Under the pieces are notes generated by a model that saw only the letters and a program-made list of their open reading frames with translations, searched no databases and was not told where the DNA came from. From Podospora pseudocomata (lineage: Eukaryota > Ascomycota > Sordariomycetes > Sordariales > Podosporaceae): 64,000 nucleotides of DNA. Numbering within the stretch: position 1 is the first letter of the stretch; every line of letters starts with the position of its first letter. Location of the stretch: NCBI RefSeq assembly GCF_035222375.1, contig NW_026946365.1:1178001-1242000 (forward strand), written 5' to 3'. The position numbers and the translations under genes were made by a program. Positions 12,824-24,913 of this stretch are shown here, in pieces.

Positions 12824-15800
12824 ATGTCCGTCTTTACCGATTCACCGCGTCCATTACTGTCCTCCACCTCTTCTCCCATGACTCCCGATCTCCTCCAGAG
12901 CAGGCGTTCTTCACGCCCCAGCCAGGTCCGGACGGATCTGGTCCCTCCATCACATGCCCAGCTCGTCGTTATACCACCATCAGCAGTCAGCAACTCGTCC
13001 GCCTCCACCATGTGGCCAAGCTCGCAACATGGCTCGCCAACCCAGTCTATGGAGGCTGTTGCCAGTCTCACGACGGCCAGCTCCCTACAGGGCTCACCAG
13101 ACTCGCTGGAGCCGGGGCAGGAAAAGGGGCTTGAGCTCGTCACCCCTTTGCAGCTTCCGGAGGCCATTGTCTCGAAGCAGCCTGACCAGACTACCACCAC
13201 ATTGTCTCGAAGAACCAGCAACACCTCACTCGGCAGCACCCTGAAGAGCCCCCTTGGAAGCACAACGGCCATGGCTGAGGCTAGCAAGTCGATGAGCCTG
13301 ATCCGTCGAACCTCGAGCTCGCTTCGTAATAGGGCCAATGGCCTGTTCCCTCGAAGGGGTTCCTCAACCCATCCAAGGAGCCGGGATGGGAGCGTTGGTC
13401 CCGGTGTCATGCGAAGGAGGGGCAGTATGAGCAATCCCGGCACCCCCTATGACAATATCAGTCCCTTCGAGACTGATTCAGATGATGATGTGGTACTCGT
13501 GGGCGTCGATGAAGTATTTGGCGGTGATGGGGCCATCCGAGAACCAAGCCCTCTTGCTTCAACACAATTGGCCGCGAGTTTTGGCTCCGTTCCGCTCTCC
13601 CTCCGCCAAGGGACACCACTGACGAAAATCACCAAAAAGAACAACCGAAAGCGTATCGTTCTGACTCTGGACCCCGACTCGGCCAAAATCTGGTGGGATC
13701 GGACCAAGGCATCCAAGTGTGTTTATGTCGACGACATCAAGGAGATTCGCATGGCGGGAGACATTGGACAGTACTTGCTCGATGCGAAACTCGAAGAAAA
13801 GGACAGGCCCAGGTTCTTCTCCTTGATGTATGCGGTTCCAGGGAAGCCAGGGGTAACAAAGTGGCTACACCTCATCACCGACACAGACAAGGCCTTCTAC
13901 GACTGGACCCAGACACTTGGAGCCTTCTCCCAGTACCGGCAAGATTTTGCGGCCAGCCTTATGGCTTTCAATGACGATGCTGTTCGTGTTTATTGGGACC
14001 GGGAGATGGAAAAGCGGTTCGGTGCGGTGCGTTCCAAGGAGGCCGAACAAATCGAATTTGCCGATGTTGAACGTGTGTGCCGAAACCTGCATATTCATGC
14101 GTCTACCGATTCACTGCGGAAAATCTTCAACACTATCAAGGGCAAGCCCCTGTCGTACTCCCAGAGCAGCAACCTTGGCCTCAACTTTGATGAATTTCTT
14201 GAATTTGTACGAATGATGAAGGCGCGAGAAGACATCCGCCGCGTATATCAAGAACACACCGCGAGTCAGGAGAGTGGTATGACCAAGCCCGAGTTCTTGC
14301 AGTTCTTGCGACTTGTGCAGTGTGAGAATGTCGATGAGGACTTGGCAACTTGGGAGGCCACATTCGCTCGCTTTGCGCGCAGGGGCAAAGCGAAGGATGC
14401 CGAGTCTCAGGGTGATGCAGGTCTTACCATGTCAGAGGCCGCGTTTGCCAGTTATCTTTCCTCTTCTTCCAATGCCGTCATTCCCAAAGCACCACAAAAG
14501 TACGACCTGAACAGACCAATCAACGAGTACTACATTTCCAGCTCCCACAACACCTACTTGCTCGGTCGTCAAGTAGCAGGCACCTCTAGCGTAGAGGGCT
14601 ACATCTCTGCACTGATGGGAGGTTGCCGATGTGTCGAGGTCGATTGCTGGGATGGTGCTGATGATCAGCCCGTCGTCTCGCATGGTCATACGATGACCAC
14701 GCGCATCTCCTTTCTCGAGGTCATCAAGACCATCAACAAGTACGCCTTTGTCAAGTCTCGGTTTCCTCTCTGGATCTCCCTGGAGGTGCGGTGCAGCCAA
14801 GCGACGCAGGTCAACATGGCCAAGATCATGATCGAGATCTTTGGTGACAAGCTGGTGCAAAAGCCTCTCGAGTCCTTCACTGATCGCCTCCCAACCCCGT
14901 CAGATTTACTGGAGCGTATCCTCATCAAGGTCAAGAAGCCGCAACAGCCCGACCCCGTCGAGCGGGTTGGTCGTAGACGCGGCAACAGCATGCCTTCGCC
15001 ATTCCAACGCCCACTGCCAGACAACGGACCGGTCCCATCCAGTCCCCTCCTGAGTCCCACAGCGATGGCCCGCACCAACCGCATCAACACCATTACCGAG
15101 GGCAAGGTTCACGACACGCCCAGCAGCAGCCCCAGCGAGTGCGACAGCGAGAGCGAAAAGGATTCGGCAAGAAAGGTGGTCAACAGTAAGATAAGCCCGG
15201 TGCTCGGCGCGCTCGGAGTTTACTGTGTCGGTATCCAATTCGACGGCTTCGATACTCAAGAGGCCAAGTCGTTCAACCACATCTTCTCATTCAAAGAGAA
15301 GACGTTTGCGGAGAAGAACCAACCTGGCCCATCGAAGCAGGCGCTCTACCGCCATAATATGCGGCACTTGATGCGGGTTTATCCCAATGGTGGGCGCATC
15401 ACATCCAGCAACTTCGACCCACTGATCTACTGGAAGCGCGGAGTGCAGATGGCGGCGCTCAACTGGCAGACATTTGACCTCGGCATGCAGCTGAACCAGG
15501 CCATGTTTGCTGGCGGAACAGACCAGTCAGGTTATGTTTTGAAGCCATTAGAGGGGCGTCAGATCCAGCTCATGCCCAACTTGACCGCTGATGAATGCGT
15601 GGGCAAACGGCCGCGCAAGAGGGTTTCCTTTGATATTGATGTTATTTCAGCCCAGCAGTTGATGAGGCCGCTCAATCTCGGAGAGAAACGGACGTTGGAT
15701 CCCTACGTCGAGGTTGAAGTCTTCCTTGCCGACGACAAGAGAAACAAGAACAATGCCGTCTCCAACGTTACCGTCGAAGAGTCGAAGCGCACCTACCGCT

Positions 15801-16201
15801 CCAAGTTTGTTCGCGACAATGGCTTCAATCCCGAGTTCGACATGTCCTGTTCGTTCGACCTGACCACCAAATACCCGGACTTGATCTTTGTGAGGTTCAA
15901 GGTCAAGCAGGCCGAATCCAAGGGTTACAATGAGAAATCTCCTCCTCTGGCAACCTACACTGCCAAGCTTTCCAACCTCAAGCAAGGCTACCGCACAATC
16001 CCACTCCTGAACAAGGAAGGCGAACAATTCCTGTTCTCCACTCTCTTCGTCAAGATCCGCAAGGGTCCCGTGGAGGTGTTCATGGCTGATTATCAGGAAG
16101 AGGCCCCCAAGAACGGGAACAGACTCAAGAATATTGGCAGGAACGTCTTCAACCAATCCAACACGAGCCCCAAGTCAAGCATGGACAGCGGCCGTTCCTG
16201 A
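12824..16201 (+). CDS. Phosphoinositide-specific phospholipase C
   Basis: An intronless 1125-residue enzyme that cleaves PIP2 into IP3 and diacylglycerol. Residues 1-250 are Ser/Pro-rich and probably disordered. A PH-like domain follows (about 265-385), then an EF-hand-like helical region (about 390-545), catalytic X box (about 560-710), a Ser-rich X/Y linker (about 710-785), Y box (about 790-920) and C2 domain (about 925-1085). The catalytic His pair is H575 (in SSSHNTYLLG) and H620 (in SHGHT), 45 residues apart. The calcium ligands E605, D607 and E654 and the lysines K702 and K704 are present. All lie at a constant offset of 264 from mammalian PLC-delta1 numbering, so the active site looks intact. 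The start was chosen because it opens the long frame; no other in-frame Met precedes it closely. A fungal delta-type plc-1 is the likely orthologue. Confidence 0.97.
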   Translation: MSVFTDSPRPLLSSTSSPMTPDLLQSRRSSRPSQVRTDLVPPSHAQLVVIPPSAVSNSSASTMWPSSQHGSPTQSMEAVASLTTASSLQGSPDSLEPGQEKGLELVTPLQLPEAIVSKQPDQTTTTLSRRTSNTSLGSTLKSPLGSTTAMAEASKSMSLIRRTSSSLRNRANGLFPRRGSSTHPRSRDGSVGPGVMRRRGSMSNPGTPYDNISPFETDSDDDVVLVGVDEVFGGDGAIREPSPLASTQLAASFGSVPLSLRQGTPLTKITKKNNRKRIVLTLDPDSAKIWWDRTKASKCVYVDDIKEIRMAGDIGQYLLDAKLEEKDRPRFFSLMYAVPGKPGVTKWLHLITDTDKAFYDWTQTLGAFSQYRQDFAASLMAFNDDAVRVYWDREMEKRFGAVRSKEAEQIEFADVERVCRNLHIHASTDSLRKIFNTIKGKPLSYSQSSNLGLNFDEFLEFVRMMKAREDIRRVYQEHTASQESGMTKPEFLQFLRLVQCENVDEDLATWEATFARFARRGKAKDAESQGDAGLTMSEAAFASYLSSSSNAVIPKAPQKYDLNRPINEYYISSSHNTYLLGRQVAGTSSVEGYISALMGGCRCVEVDCWDGADDQPVVSHGHTMTTRISFLEVIKTINKYAFVKSRFPLWISLEVRCSQATQVNMAKIMIEIFGDKLVQKPLESFTDRLPTPSDLLERILIKVKKPQQPDPVERVGRRRGNSMPSPFQRPLPDNGPVPSSPLLSPTAMARTNRINTITEGKVHDTPSSSPSECDSESEKDSARKVVNSKISPVLGALGVYCVGIQFDGFDTQEAKSFNHIFSFKEKTFAEKNQPGPSKQALYRHNMRHLMRVYPNGGRITSSNFDPLIYWKRGVQMAALNWQTFDLGMQLNQAMFAGGTDQSGYVLKPLEGRQIQLMPNLTADECVGKRPRKRVSFDIDVISAQQLMRPLNLGEKRTLDPYVEVEVFLADDKRNKNNAVSNVTVEESKRTYRSKFVRDNGFNPEFDMSCSFDLTTKYPDLIFVRFKVKQAESKGYNEKSPPLATYTAKLSNLKQGYRTIPLLNKEGEQFLFSTLFVKIRKGPVEVFMADYQEEAPKNGNRLKNIGRNVFNQSNTSPKSSMDSGRS

Positions 16202-18799
16202 GAGCCCTTGCACACCCCCTACAGCAACAAAAAAAAACTGGACTTTCCACTTCCCCCTTGTATCAATAACAGATTTGAACGGGTTTTCCTTCTGGCACAG
16301 CCATCTGAGCCGCTGTTTTCATCATTTTTCCACACATTTCTGTTTTCTGTTCAGGTTGAATCTATTATGAAATACCCGGTGGCTCATATCATGTATCATG
16401 GATAAACAGTGCTGGGGTTGGAGAGGTAGCTGTCTTGACAGCATTGTGTTTTATTTTTCTTCAACTTCTTTTTTCATGTGTGCTCTTCCCCCTGGAGGAG
16501 GAATGGTCTAACATGTGAGCACTTTTGGGCAAGGGAGGAATCATCAATTCACAGGAGCAGGGGTTTGCACGGGACTGGGGGGAGGGAAATATTTGCATGT
16601 ATGTTTTGTGTGTAAACAATACCCGTTTGACACAAACAAAATATTTGATGAATGTCCTGGAGACGCATGGGTTACAAAATGGAAATGGGACTGGGGGTTT
16701 TATTCAGATTTATTGTTTTTCTCTTTTTCTTTTGTTTTTTCTTTTGATACCAAGCATGATACCAAAGCATATTTTGGAAGATAGGGAAATTGGGAAAGGG
16801 AAGGAGGAGGCATATGTGACAAACATGATTTTGAACTTTGGCGGCGCAAAAACCTTTTGAGGAACGGGGGTTGGTTTGGGTGGGTGGGTGGCTAGCTTAG
16901 GTGGTGTTTGTGGTTTTTTTTTTTACATTACATAGAGGAAATTCAAAGAGAAGATGAAAGCCACGAGATGAACAAACATATTTGGACGGAGGTTTTTTTT
17001 TTTTTTGTGATGATGGTTGCTATTTTGCTTTGCAGGATTTCGTCTGGGAGTGTAACCTTGAGTGGGCTTGGGTTGTTATAAGGGTGTTTGTTGTGTGCTA
17101 CGCAGCTGGAACAGAAGAGGTAGCAGGGGTTTTGGATTCATGATTATGACCGAGGGGAAGAGATATGGCATGGTTTCCATAAGGGCAAGGGGGTGTGTGT
17201 AATCTCTGGGAATTGTGAAATCATTTTCCTTCTAGCTGCTAGTCAGCGCACGAACTTCATTCATTCTTTTTTTTTCTCCCTGTTTCTTACAAGTTCTCAT
17301 CAGCATTCTCAAAAGATTCATAGGAACATGCATTTTGAGGAAGGCCATAATTGTCAGGGCATAGATGGGACAAACAACCCATGAAAAGAAGGGTTTACAA
17401 AGATTGGGGTTGACCATTTGTGTGTATGTGTGTTGTGGGAGAGAGGCAAACTTGATATTTCATGGGTTCATACTACATTGGGGTACTACATCACAAGGAT
17501 TAGGGAAGGAGGCTGTTTGTTTGGGGGAAGTCAGCTGCATAGCATAAGCATCATTATATACTCGTTGAGCGGCTCACGCTGCTGCTGTTACTCTACGATA
17601 CCTATACCCATTCTAATCCGCTGTGAACATGCACCCCCCGACCCAACCCACCTTTTATTCCATATGCTCGTAGATGTTTTCTGTGATATTGTGGTAGGAG
17701 GAAATCCTCCGGGGACGGGGGGTGGGGAGGGCAAGCCATGATGAAACTGAAATGCCTTCAGGTAACTTGGAAATATACCTCTCTACCTTACCTCTGAGAT
17801 CCACAAAACTCAACTACTACACTCGACTCTCTGCCAAAACCCATTTGTAGCATTTGCCCCCCAGAATAATCTCAGTAGGTGCCTGGCTCATTGTCGCGAG
17901 TCAATGACAATTGGAAGGTATGCGGTGATGATCAACTTCCATTGTCATCGACTCTCACACAGCCCGCCGTATTCCCACCGTATCTAACTAGGGTACCCAA
18001 CATTTGCGGTATACACCACGAGCCAAACCACACAAGAAGCCATATTCAGTCATCAACTGTAGTACTCATATAGTAGCCGCGAAAAATAAGGGAGCACGAC
18101 ATCAAAGCTACAACTCCCTACCAAAGTCATTGACATCACCACTCTACATTCTCACTCCCTGATACCTACAGCCGCGCTGCTTCCGGACCTGACCCCGGCA
18201 CGCCGGAAAGTCACGGGTACGGTAACATCCCTGACAGGGACAGGCAGCAAGGTGTGATTCAGCTATCAGCATCCAGCAACGAAAATTACCATAAACTTCA
18301 AGCAATTTCTCATCCTGTATCAGATTGATGTGATTGGTGGTAGAGCTGATCAGATGATCGAGATAGGAGTGACCCCTGGAAGAAATCACATGTAAACAAT
18401 CGTGGCCTTCAGTCTTGAGCTGAAGCAATTGTACTGGTGATAGACATGTTGCCATGGAAAACTACAAGATGGAGATATTCATCACGGCGGCAGTAACATA
18501 ACCTGGTGGGAGTTACTAGACTCAACGTACATAGTAATTGAGTAAAGTCTCGCTGCATTGCCTTGAGGCACTACGTACATCTAAGAATATCATCTATGAG
18601 CCTTCGCTATGCATAGCTACCGATAATAGTAGCTAATAGACCTAATGAGATCATAAGCACTCCTCCCCGAGTTTCAAGCATGCATCCCAAGATCAACTGT
18701 AGAGCCAAACCAAATCAATGAAAAAGCCTTTCACAGTCCAAGCCAAACAATAAAACTCACCGGCGAGCCCCCTCCTAGCCATCAACCCACTCAACGAGA
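16202..18799. other. Intergenic, between phospholipase C and the zinc-finger gene
   Basis: T/G-rich sequence with several homopolymer T runs follows the phospholipase stop, consistent with a 3' UTR and spacer. Neighbouring genes are convergent here. A 103-codon ORF at 18144-18455 (-) has no recognisable features. I see no tRNA or other RNA gene. Confidence 0.6.
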
Positions 18800-20195
18800 T
18801 CACCACTGACCTTCCAAAGCATCATTCTTCTTCTCAGCTTTCTCCTCGGTCTTCTCCTCGCCCCAACCATTAACACCCTTATCCTCCTCATCATCCTTCT
18901 TGTTACCGAAGGTCTTCTTGGCCTGGGCAGACACAGTATACACAGTCATACCCGCCGACCCCAACTTTGTATCCACCATACCAGCCGTAAACTGGCCCAT
19001 AAAGCGGGCGTAGTCTTCCGACTTGCGGATCTTGCACTTGCTACCCTCGGACTCAGCGTGCTGGGCCAGTGCTGCGTTTGTGTCAAACCATTTGGAACAC
19101 ACTGGGCACTGCACTTTGAAACCAGTGGTCGGATGTGTTAGAATGTGGTTTCGGAGACCATTGCTGGTGGGGAACGACTTGCTAGACAAAGCGTCACTAC
19201 ATAAGCTTATTAAATTGGGCCGTTTTGACGAGTCATACATGCACCTGTCCCTAGGACACCCGTACTTTCTGGTATACTGGTTATAGTACTGTTTGGGGTT
19301 CCAATTGGGGTTGCGAGGATCGTGTCTGTCGTAGACCGGTCTCTTCTCAGGCTCTCGCCAACCTTGAGCTTGCGCGGGGGCGGGACGCGCAGGAGCAACA
19401 GCGGGGGTGGTGGCAGGACCAGTGTAGCTCGGGAAGAGCACCCTCATGTCCCCAGCCTCACTTGACTGTTCCGAATGGTCGCTCCCCGGCCCAGTCAGCA
19501 AATCGCCCTTCTGACCAAACGACATCATCTGGAAGGCGACGGGATCCGGCTTGTGGCTGCTGTCAACCAGAGGACGGAGAGAGGAGAGGGTGTCGCCCGC
19601 GGTCTCGTCCTCCGTTGTGGAAAGATACTGGGTGTAATGGGCAGGACCCTTGTTACTGCCGCTCCAAGCGGTGAAAATGGCAACCTTGTTCTCATGTTGA
19701 CCAGGCACCATCTGAAGCTGGCGGGCAAATCTCAAGGCTTTCTCTCGCTCCTCGTGGAATCTCTCATTGGAGATTGTGTTGCATCGGTTCTTTTCGATGT
19801 GATCCACGAAGCCGCTCATGCGAACAAAGGTGGCTTTGCAACCGGGGCAACCCATTTTCTGGTCAATCTGATGGAACTATATCTAGGGACTTAGCTAAGA
19901 GTAACGCGTGCAGTCAGCAGAGTCCTTACCTGCTTGTAGTGCATCTCGGCAGCACCCTCGGTGCGGAACATCATCATACATTTCTCGCTGTTGAGAGAAA
20001 GAGGTTAGGGACAAGCGGGGAAAACAAGAAGCCATAGACAAACCAGAAGTAGTGTCTGTTTCCCTTCGCATACTCCGTCTTCCAGTGATTGATCATCGTC
20101 TGCTTGTCATCGAACGAGGCCTTGCAGGTTTGGCAGATAAACTTCGACTCCTCTGGCTTCTCCATCTCGTCCATGGTGTTAGACGACGACACCAT
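18800..20195 (-). CDS. C2H2 zinc-finger protein
   Basis: Three exons: 20044-20195, 19930-19987 and 18800-19876 (introns of 56 and 53 nt), about 428 residues. The N-terminal part has three closely packed C2H2 fingers: CQTCKASF, CEKCMMMF (its first Cys is rebuilt across intron 1) and CPGCKATF. After a low-complexity linker there are two more, around FPTSNGLRNHILTH and CPVCSKWFDTNAALAQH. The C-terminus is Lys/Glu-rich. It probably binds nucleic acid, but no specific pathway is evident. An in-frame ORF continues upstream to a Met at 20324 through a poly-Ser stretch encoded by GAG/GAT repeats; I prefer the Met at 20195 because that extension is low-complexity leader-like. A short in-frame intron at 19196-19237 may be retained in this model (see findings). 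Confidence 0.8.
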
Positions 20196-20205
20196 GACCG
20201 TATAG

Positions 20206-20268
20206 ATAGAGGAGGAGGCAGAGGAAGAGGAGGAGGAGCAGGAGGAGGAGGAGGATGATGATGATGGA
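20206..20268. repeat. GAG/GAT-rich low-complexity tract upstream of the zinc-finger start
   Basis: Purine-rich GAGGAG/GATGAT repeats on the + strand, equal to a CTC/ATC tract in the leader of the minus-strand zinc-finger gene. If translated it gives a poly-Ser N-terminal extension. A pyrimidine-rich leader immediately before the start is common in fungal promoters. Confidence 0.7.
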
Positions 20269-20324
20269 GAGCATAAAGAACAAGTGTGGAAGAGATGGAA
20301 GAGTATAAAGAATAAGTTTGTCAC

Positions 20325-23300
20325 GCGATTCCGACCTCAAAGAAGATGAGACGAGGAAGAGGAAGAAGAGTTTAGTTGGGATGCAAGTTTCCAGCAGCAG
20401 GTAACCTAAATTTCAGAAGACAAAGGGCAAACAGAGTTTGGCTGACCGTGCAATGATTCGACTTCAACTGGCAGGTACATCCTTTTCACCGGTAGGCCGA
20501 CGTTTTCCATTTTCAGCCGGTCGGCAATAGTGGGCAAATACCTATGAGGAAAGAACGATGATGCCAGTAAAGGCTCCCGCTACTTGTCAAAGACCGGAAG
20601 CATCAGATATGGCAATTGCGGGCAGACGGGACTGTACCTTATGATGTCTGGGATCTTGAGTGCTACGAGATCATGGGGAAGATCGGTCTAATATCATGTG
20701 TATATGGGGGCTACTGTGCAAGTTCTGTTCTGGCAGTATGTGTAGAGGTCTGATGCCTACCAGGTAGATGAGGTGAGTACATGTGGACAGACTTTCATGA
20801 TTGATGATCCTATCTGTTGTTGTGTTTGCCCAGCCACTTCAAGCAACCGCGCGGTAATACAACCATGACAATAACAATAAGTTCGGCAAACATACAAATC
20901 TTCACAATTGACATCAGAGAAGATACTACCGGTCACCTACCTAGGTATGTTTGATCCATCAAGCTGCACACTCCCAACATCTCATCACAAGATGCTACTT
21001 CCTTCATCTTCACACTCTTCGCTGGCGATATCGCCCCCCATATCCAGATCCAAGCCTCAACCATCATGCCCGAACAATAGCATCCTCCTCCTTAAAACCA
21101 GACATTAAACAAGGCTGTATACCTAGGCCTGTGGATGTGGCTATTCGTAGTCAAGCCATGCAGCATATTTCACCCCTGACCCAGCACCTGTGCCCGATAC
21201 AAACAAGGGGTGTTGTTACTTTAGATCCCAAAACCGATCAAAGATTTACAGATCGACGAATCACCCGCCCTACTCCCTCCCCATCTCCCTGATCTTCAGA
21301 AAGCCTTGCTTCACCCCCCAGCATTGTTGTCGCCAAACATGAAGCAATGCACGATGTGTTGTTTTATTCCTCAAGCTCAGGTGAGCTGATAGTGGCAAAA
21401 CCCACACCCACGCCCAAGATCCTCCCCCTTCGTGAGCTCCTCTATACGGCAATTGATGGACTACATCACCCCCTACAGTTCAACCCAACCCCCAAGCATA
21501 TTCTTTGTCACAGTAGGTAGCTTCATGTTAGGATTCCTCATCGAAAAAAGAAAAATAAGCCTGAATACGCAGTTTAAGGTGCAAGTAAGGAGAAGTAAGT
21601 AAAACACCAGCATTCGAACCACGTATCTCAACTAGTTATCGCCACTTTGGCTCTCATCAATTCCTTTCCCACACCTATGCAATGTAGGTACATATTCGAC
21701 CGGTCTATACGTGACATACATTCCCACCACAACCAAAACCCACAATCCTACATACGTCAGATCAATACCCTCCTAACGCAAGCCCATTACATACGCAGGA
21801 TCCGGCTCTCCTAACCCAATCCACAAACCCCCCCATGTTATTCCTCATCCTGCCCCTAAAAATGCGCCTTGGCTTGATATTCCCTTCCAGTCACACATCT
21901 GATCCCAGGAAGTGAGTGGTTGTTGTCTCAATGCAATGCACCATGCAATGTGCGTACAATCATACCTACAGCCAGCCAGCCAGCCAGCTTGCGGCTGACC
22001 AACCAATCCCAGCCTTTTGTTCCAGGAATCCTTCCATTGTGCAGGAAATTGTCCAAGACATGTCTTCATGTTCGTTGGAATAAGCCCAAGGAGGGAACCA
22101 ATATCAGTTCAGAGATCTCTTTCATGAGGTTTATGAGGGAACAATGACGCGGCTCTGCTGTCAGTTTCAGCCGCCTACTGGAGTTGCTCGTCCAGAAGCA
22201 GAAAGATCTCGGGCGGTGTAGCCACCTCGTATTTACTCTCAGAGCTAAAAAAGCTGATCAAATGTCAACATGAGAGATCAAAACTTTGGCGAGCGGATAC
22301 GGTGATATTTTGAAGACATCCGGGGCTCCACCACCCGGGATGTATCACCCAGTTTGTGTCAAGTCCATTGAGGCTTAAGATGAAAGTGCTGCTGCTGTGG
22401 TTCTCTGCGAGGTGATATGAGGCTGGTATCTCGCCGGGCGCTGACCAGCTAATGTAGGAACGGCTGCCCGTAATCCAGTAATACGAATGCTATTGACAAC
22501 ATGCATCCACGCCCGGCCTAAGTAACCAAACAAAAGCCAAGGACCAAGAAAAGGCATATCTTGAACATTAATACCATGGATCAAACAGAAGATCGGCCGT
22601 AAATGAACACCGAGATACAAGCTCTAGACCGAAGCACTGATCAGAGGTTTGAGGACAAGGCGAGCTTCATTGCAACCTATCGCCGGATCAACAGACAGCC
22701 TCAAACGCTAAGTCGATGTGGACGATAACCTCTGCGATGAAACGAGAAGATCACCTCGATGCACCCACAAGCCATGGGCCAAGAGCATGGTTTGAGCCAC
22801 GAGAACCGGGTGTGGCAATCTTTCCGAAGAACCAGGGAGACGGATCAGCAGATCGCATTTCGTGCAGAAACTAAAAGAGACATCCGGGAGATTCTGCCGC
22901 CGGGCGGCACCTGACGATGATACACAATTACCGCAGTGTCGTTTATCGGTTGAGCTACTGCGAAGCTGATAGGGCTGCAGACAATCCGTGACACTGGGCC
23001 CCGTGAATGAGAGCAAGGGTGACATAGCGCCTGGCATGATGGCGCTGAAATGGGCACCCTCCGACCCGGAATCATATGGACTAATTCAAATGAAACACAT
23101 GTGTGTTTCTGGAGGAGGTAGAATACTGAGGAAAAACTGCTCAAGGGCAAGTGTGTGGTGGTTTTGGCGTGAGACGAGGCGAGAAAAAAGTGAGGCGGAC
23201 GAGGTCAAGCTCTGGGCAACCAGTAGAATGGCACCTTGGAGATTCCATACATGCAATACTGTGCCTTCCACGAGCCTGTAGAAGGATGTCCCTGAATGGC

Positions 23301-23520
23301 TAGAACCAAGAAGAGCACTAGGATGGAAGCGGTACTGTACTTAGTGACATTCTTCTCAAGCCTCCTCGACCGTAACCGCGCTTCAACTGACCACCTCAGC
23401 CAAGGACCTTGGTTCAACACAGGCATATAAGGACACCAGAGTTCCCGTTGCTTTGACAATGACGATGACAGGGAGCTCAGTACCTTTTCCCAACATTATC
23501 ATTATTTCCCGTCGCCCAAA
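20325..23520. other. Intergenic, about 3.2 kb between the zinc-finger and small three-exon genes
   Basis: Divergent promoters would lie at both ends. No ORF has a recognisable domain. Short minus-strand stretches at 22175-22244 and 22375-22620 look mildly coding (see findings) but do not assemble into a gene with confidence. Confidence 0.5.
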
Positions 23521-24013
23521 ATGTCGTCTTCGCCGCCTGAATCGATGAACAGATACTGGATTCCCAATCTGGATATCCACAAAAAGGTCATCACTCAGGA
23601 GCTTCAGTATTACCTCGGACCCGACGCGAGCGTGAGGCCTTTTACTCGAGAGGTGTGAAAAAATGCCCTTCCGTGAGGTTTGCGACAGGCTGACGAGTGC
23701 AAACTTTCAGGGTGAAGATGGCTTCTTGATCACCACACCAGGACCTTGCCTGTCAGATGTGAGCCGCCGATTCCACACCAGAGCTCCGATCGAGCCCCAA
23801 CGTTGACAATGCCCCCAGGAGCAAATAGACGACATATGCGTCAAGTCAAAGCAGCTGTGGGAGAAACAGGCAGCAGCGCGTGCAGCCGGCAGTTCGAGCA
23901 AATCCCTCAAGCGACCTCTTCACGCACCTGTATCACTCGGGAAGTCGGGCGGCACCAGTGAATCGTCCAGTAGACGGAGAAAGCCCAGAAGCCATCGGGA
24001 TGACAGACGATGA
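23521..24013 (+). CDS. Small conserved-looking hypothetical protein, three exons
   Basis: Exons 23521-23652, 23711-23758 and 23819-24013 join in phase 0 at both introns (58 and 60 nt; donors GTGTGA and GTGAGC, acceptors TTTCAG and CCCCAG) to give 124 residues. The N-terminal ~60 residues contain NRYWIPNLDIHKKVITQEL, YYLGPDASVRPF and a GxDGFLITTPGPCL motif split by the introns. A charged helix (QIDDICVKSKQLWEKQAAARAA) and a basic Arg/Lys-rich tail follow, the latter a plausible nuclear-localisation or RNA-binding tail. I recall similar short YWIP/YLGP/GxLITTPG proteins being widespread in filamentous fungi, but I know no assigned function. No single exon exceeds 65 codons, so ORF scanning misses this gene. 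Confidence 0.82.
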
Positions 24014-24913
24014 GAGTTTGGGGGATACCCACTATCGGGCACGAGGTAGCTTGGTTCAGATCGTTTCGGATGCCTGATGAGGGGACAGTAGCAGAGGGAT
24101 CAATGTGGAACGTGGGGAAGCAAGCCACAAGGGGCGAATGGTGAAGCAGAGTGACTGAAGTTGGCGGTTTGAGGTGCATGTGCCATATCGATTGTTGTGT
24201 TATGGTGGTTGTAGAGTATTTGGTCGACCAGCAATATCGTGCCATCTGGCAATGGAACGGCGTTTTCCTATCTTCGGCGGATAACTGCAGTGCATGATGC
24301 GCGTCGGATTCTGCAACCGAGAGAGCTAGCCCAAATTCGAAAGCCTCCACTCGTTCCAATTGGAATATTGCTTGTTTCCCTCGTGCATCTGGGACCCGAT
24401 GAAAGTCGCCCGAGACAACGTAGGCGATATGTTGTGACTTCTGTTGTGCGGTGTTGCGGCGCGCACCAAGAGACGTTTATGGCAGCCGTGTGGTCATTCA
24501 CACGTCCAATCGCCCGGGACCTCCATCGAGCCAATCCGAAGCAGTTACCACAAGGCAACCGATTTGTGCAGATCCCATAGTTCATTAGAGCCCAGGCATC
24601 GTCAAGCATCAGCAAATGATGAGCAAAGCGGCGCCGTATGCAGGTTTGAAGGCATCCACGGCCGTCATTGCGGTCATTCCGGCCCCAGTTCCGGACAGTA
24701 AGTTCCCAGTAGACCTCGTCCTACGACATATGCTGTAGCACATTGTCGGCGCCGCCGTCTGATATTGTTGATCAGTGTTGTACTGGCACGAAGAGGGTAG
24801 CATGTGGCGGACAATATTCGGAAATGGCTGTAATCGTGAGCTCGGGAAATATCACCACAATTGCGCCAAAGTCGATGAGTGAGTCCTGAGAGAGGCACTT
24901 GTTAGGCGTTAAC
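24014..24913. other. Intergenic between convergent genes, about 0.9 kb
   Basis: Holds the 3' ends of the small three-exon gene (+) and the Ten1-like gene (-). ORFs such as 24268-24615 (-) lack recognisable features. I see no RNA gene or repeat. Confidence 0.6.

Noticed and set aside
12438-12881. ORF overlapping the phospholipase C start as a possible uORF
   Set aside because: It does not begin with ATG (TTG), so there is no basis to call a uORF.
18144-18455. 103-codon minus ORF
   Set aside because: No recognisable feature; length expected by chance in this much non-coding DNA.
21601-21640. Possible tRNA B-box (ATTCGAACC) in the spacer
   Set aside because: The flanking bases do not form a T-stem and no anticodon or acceptor stem is present.
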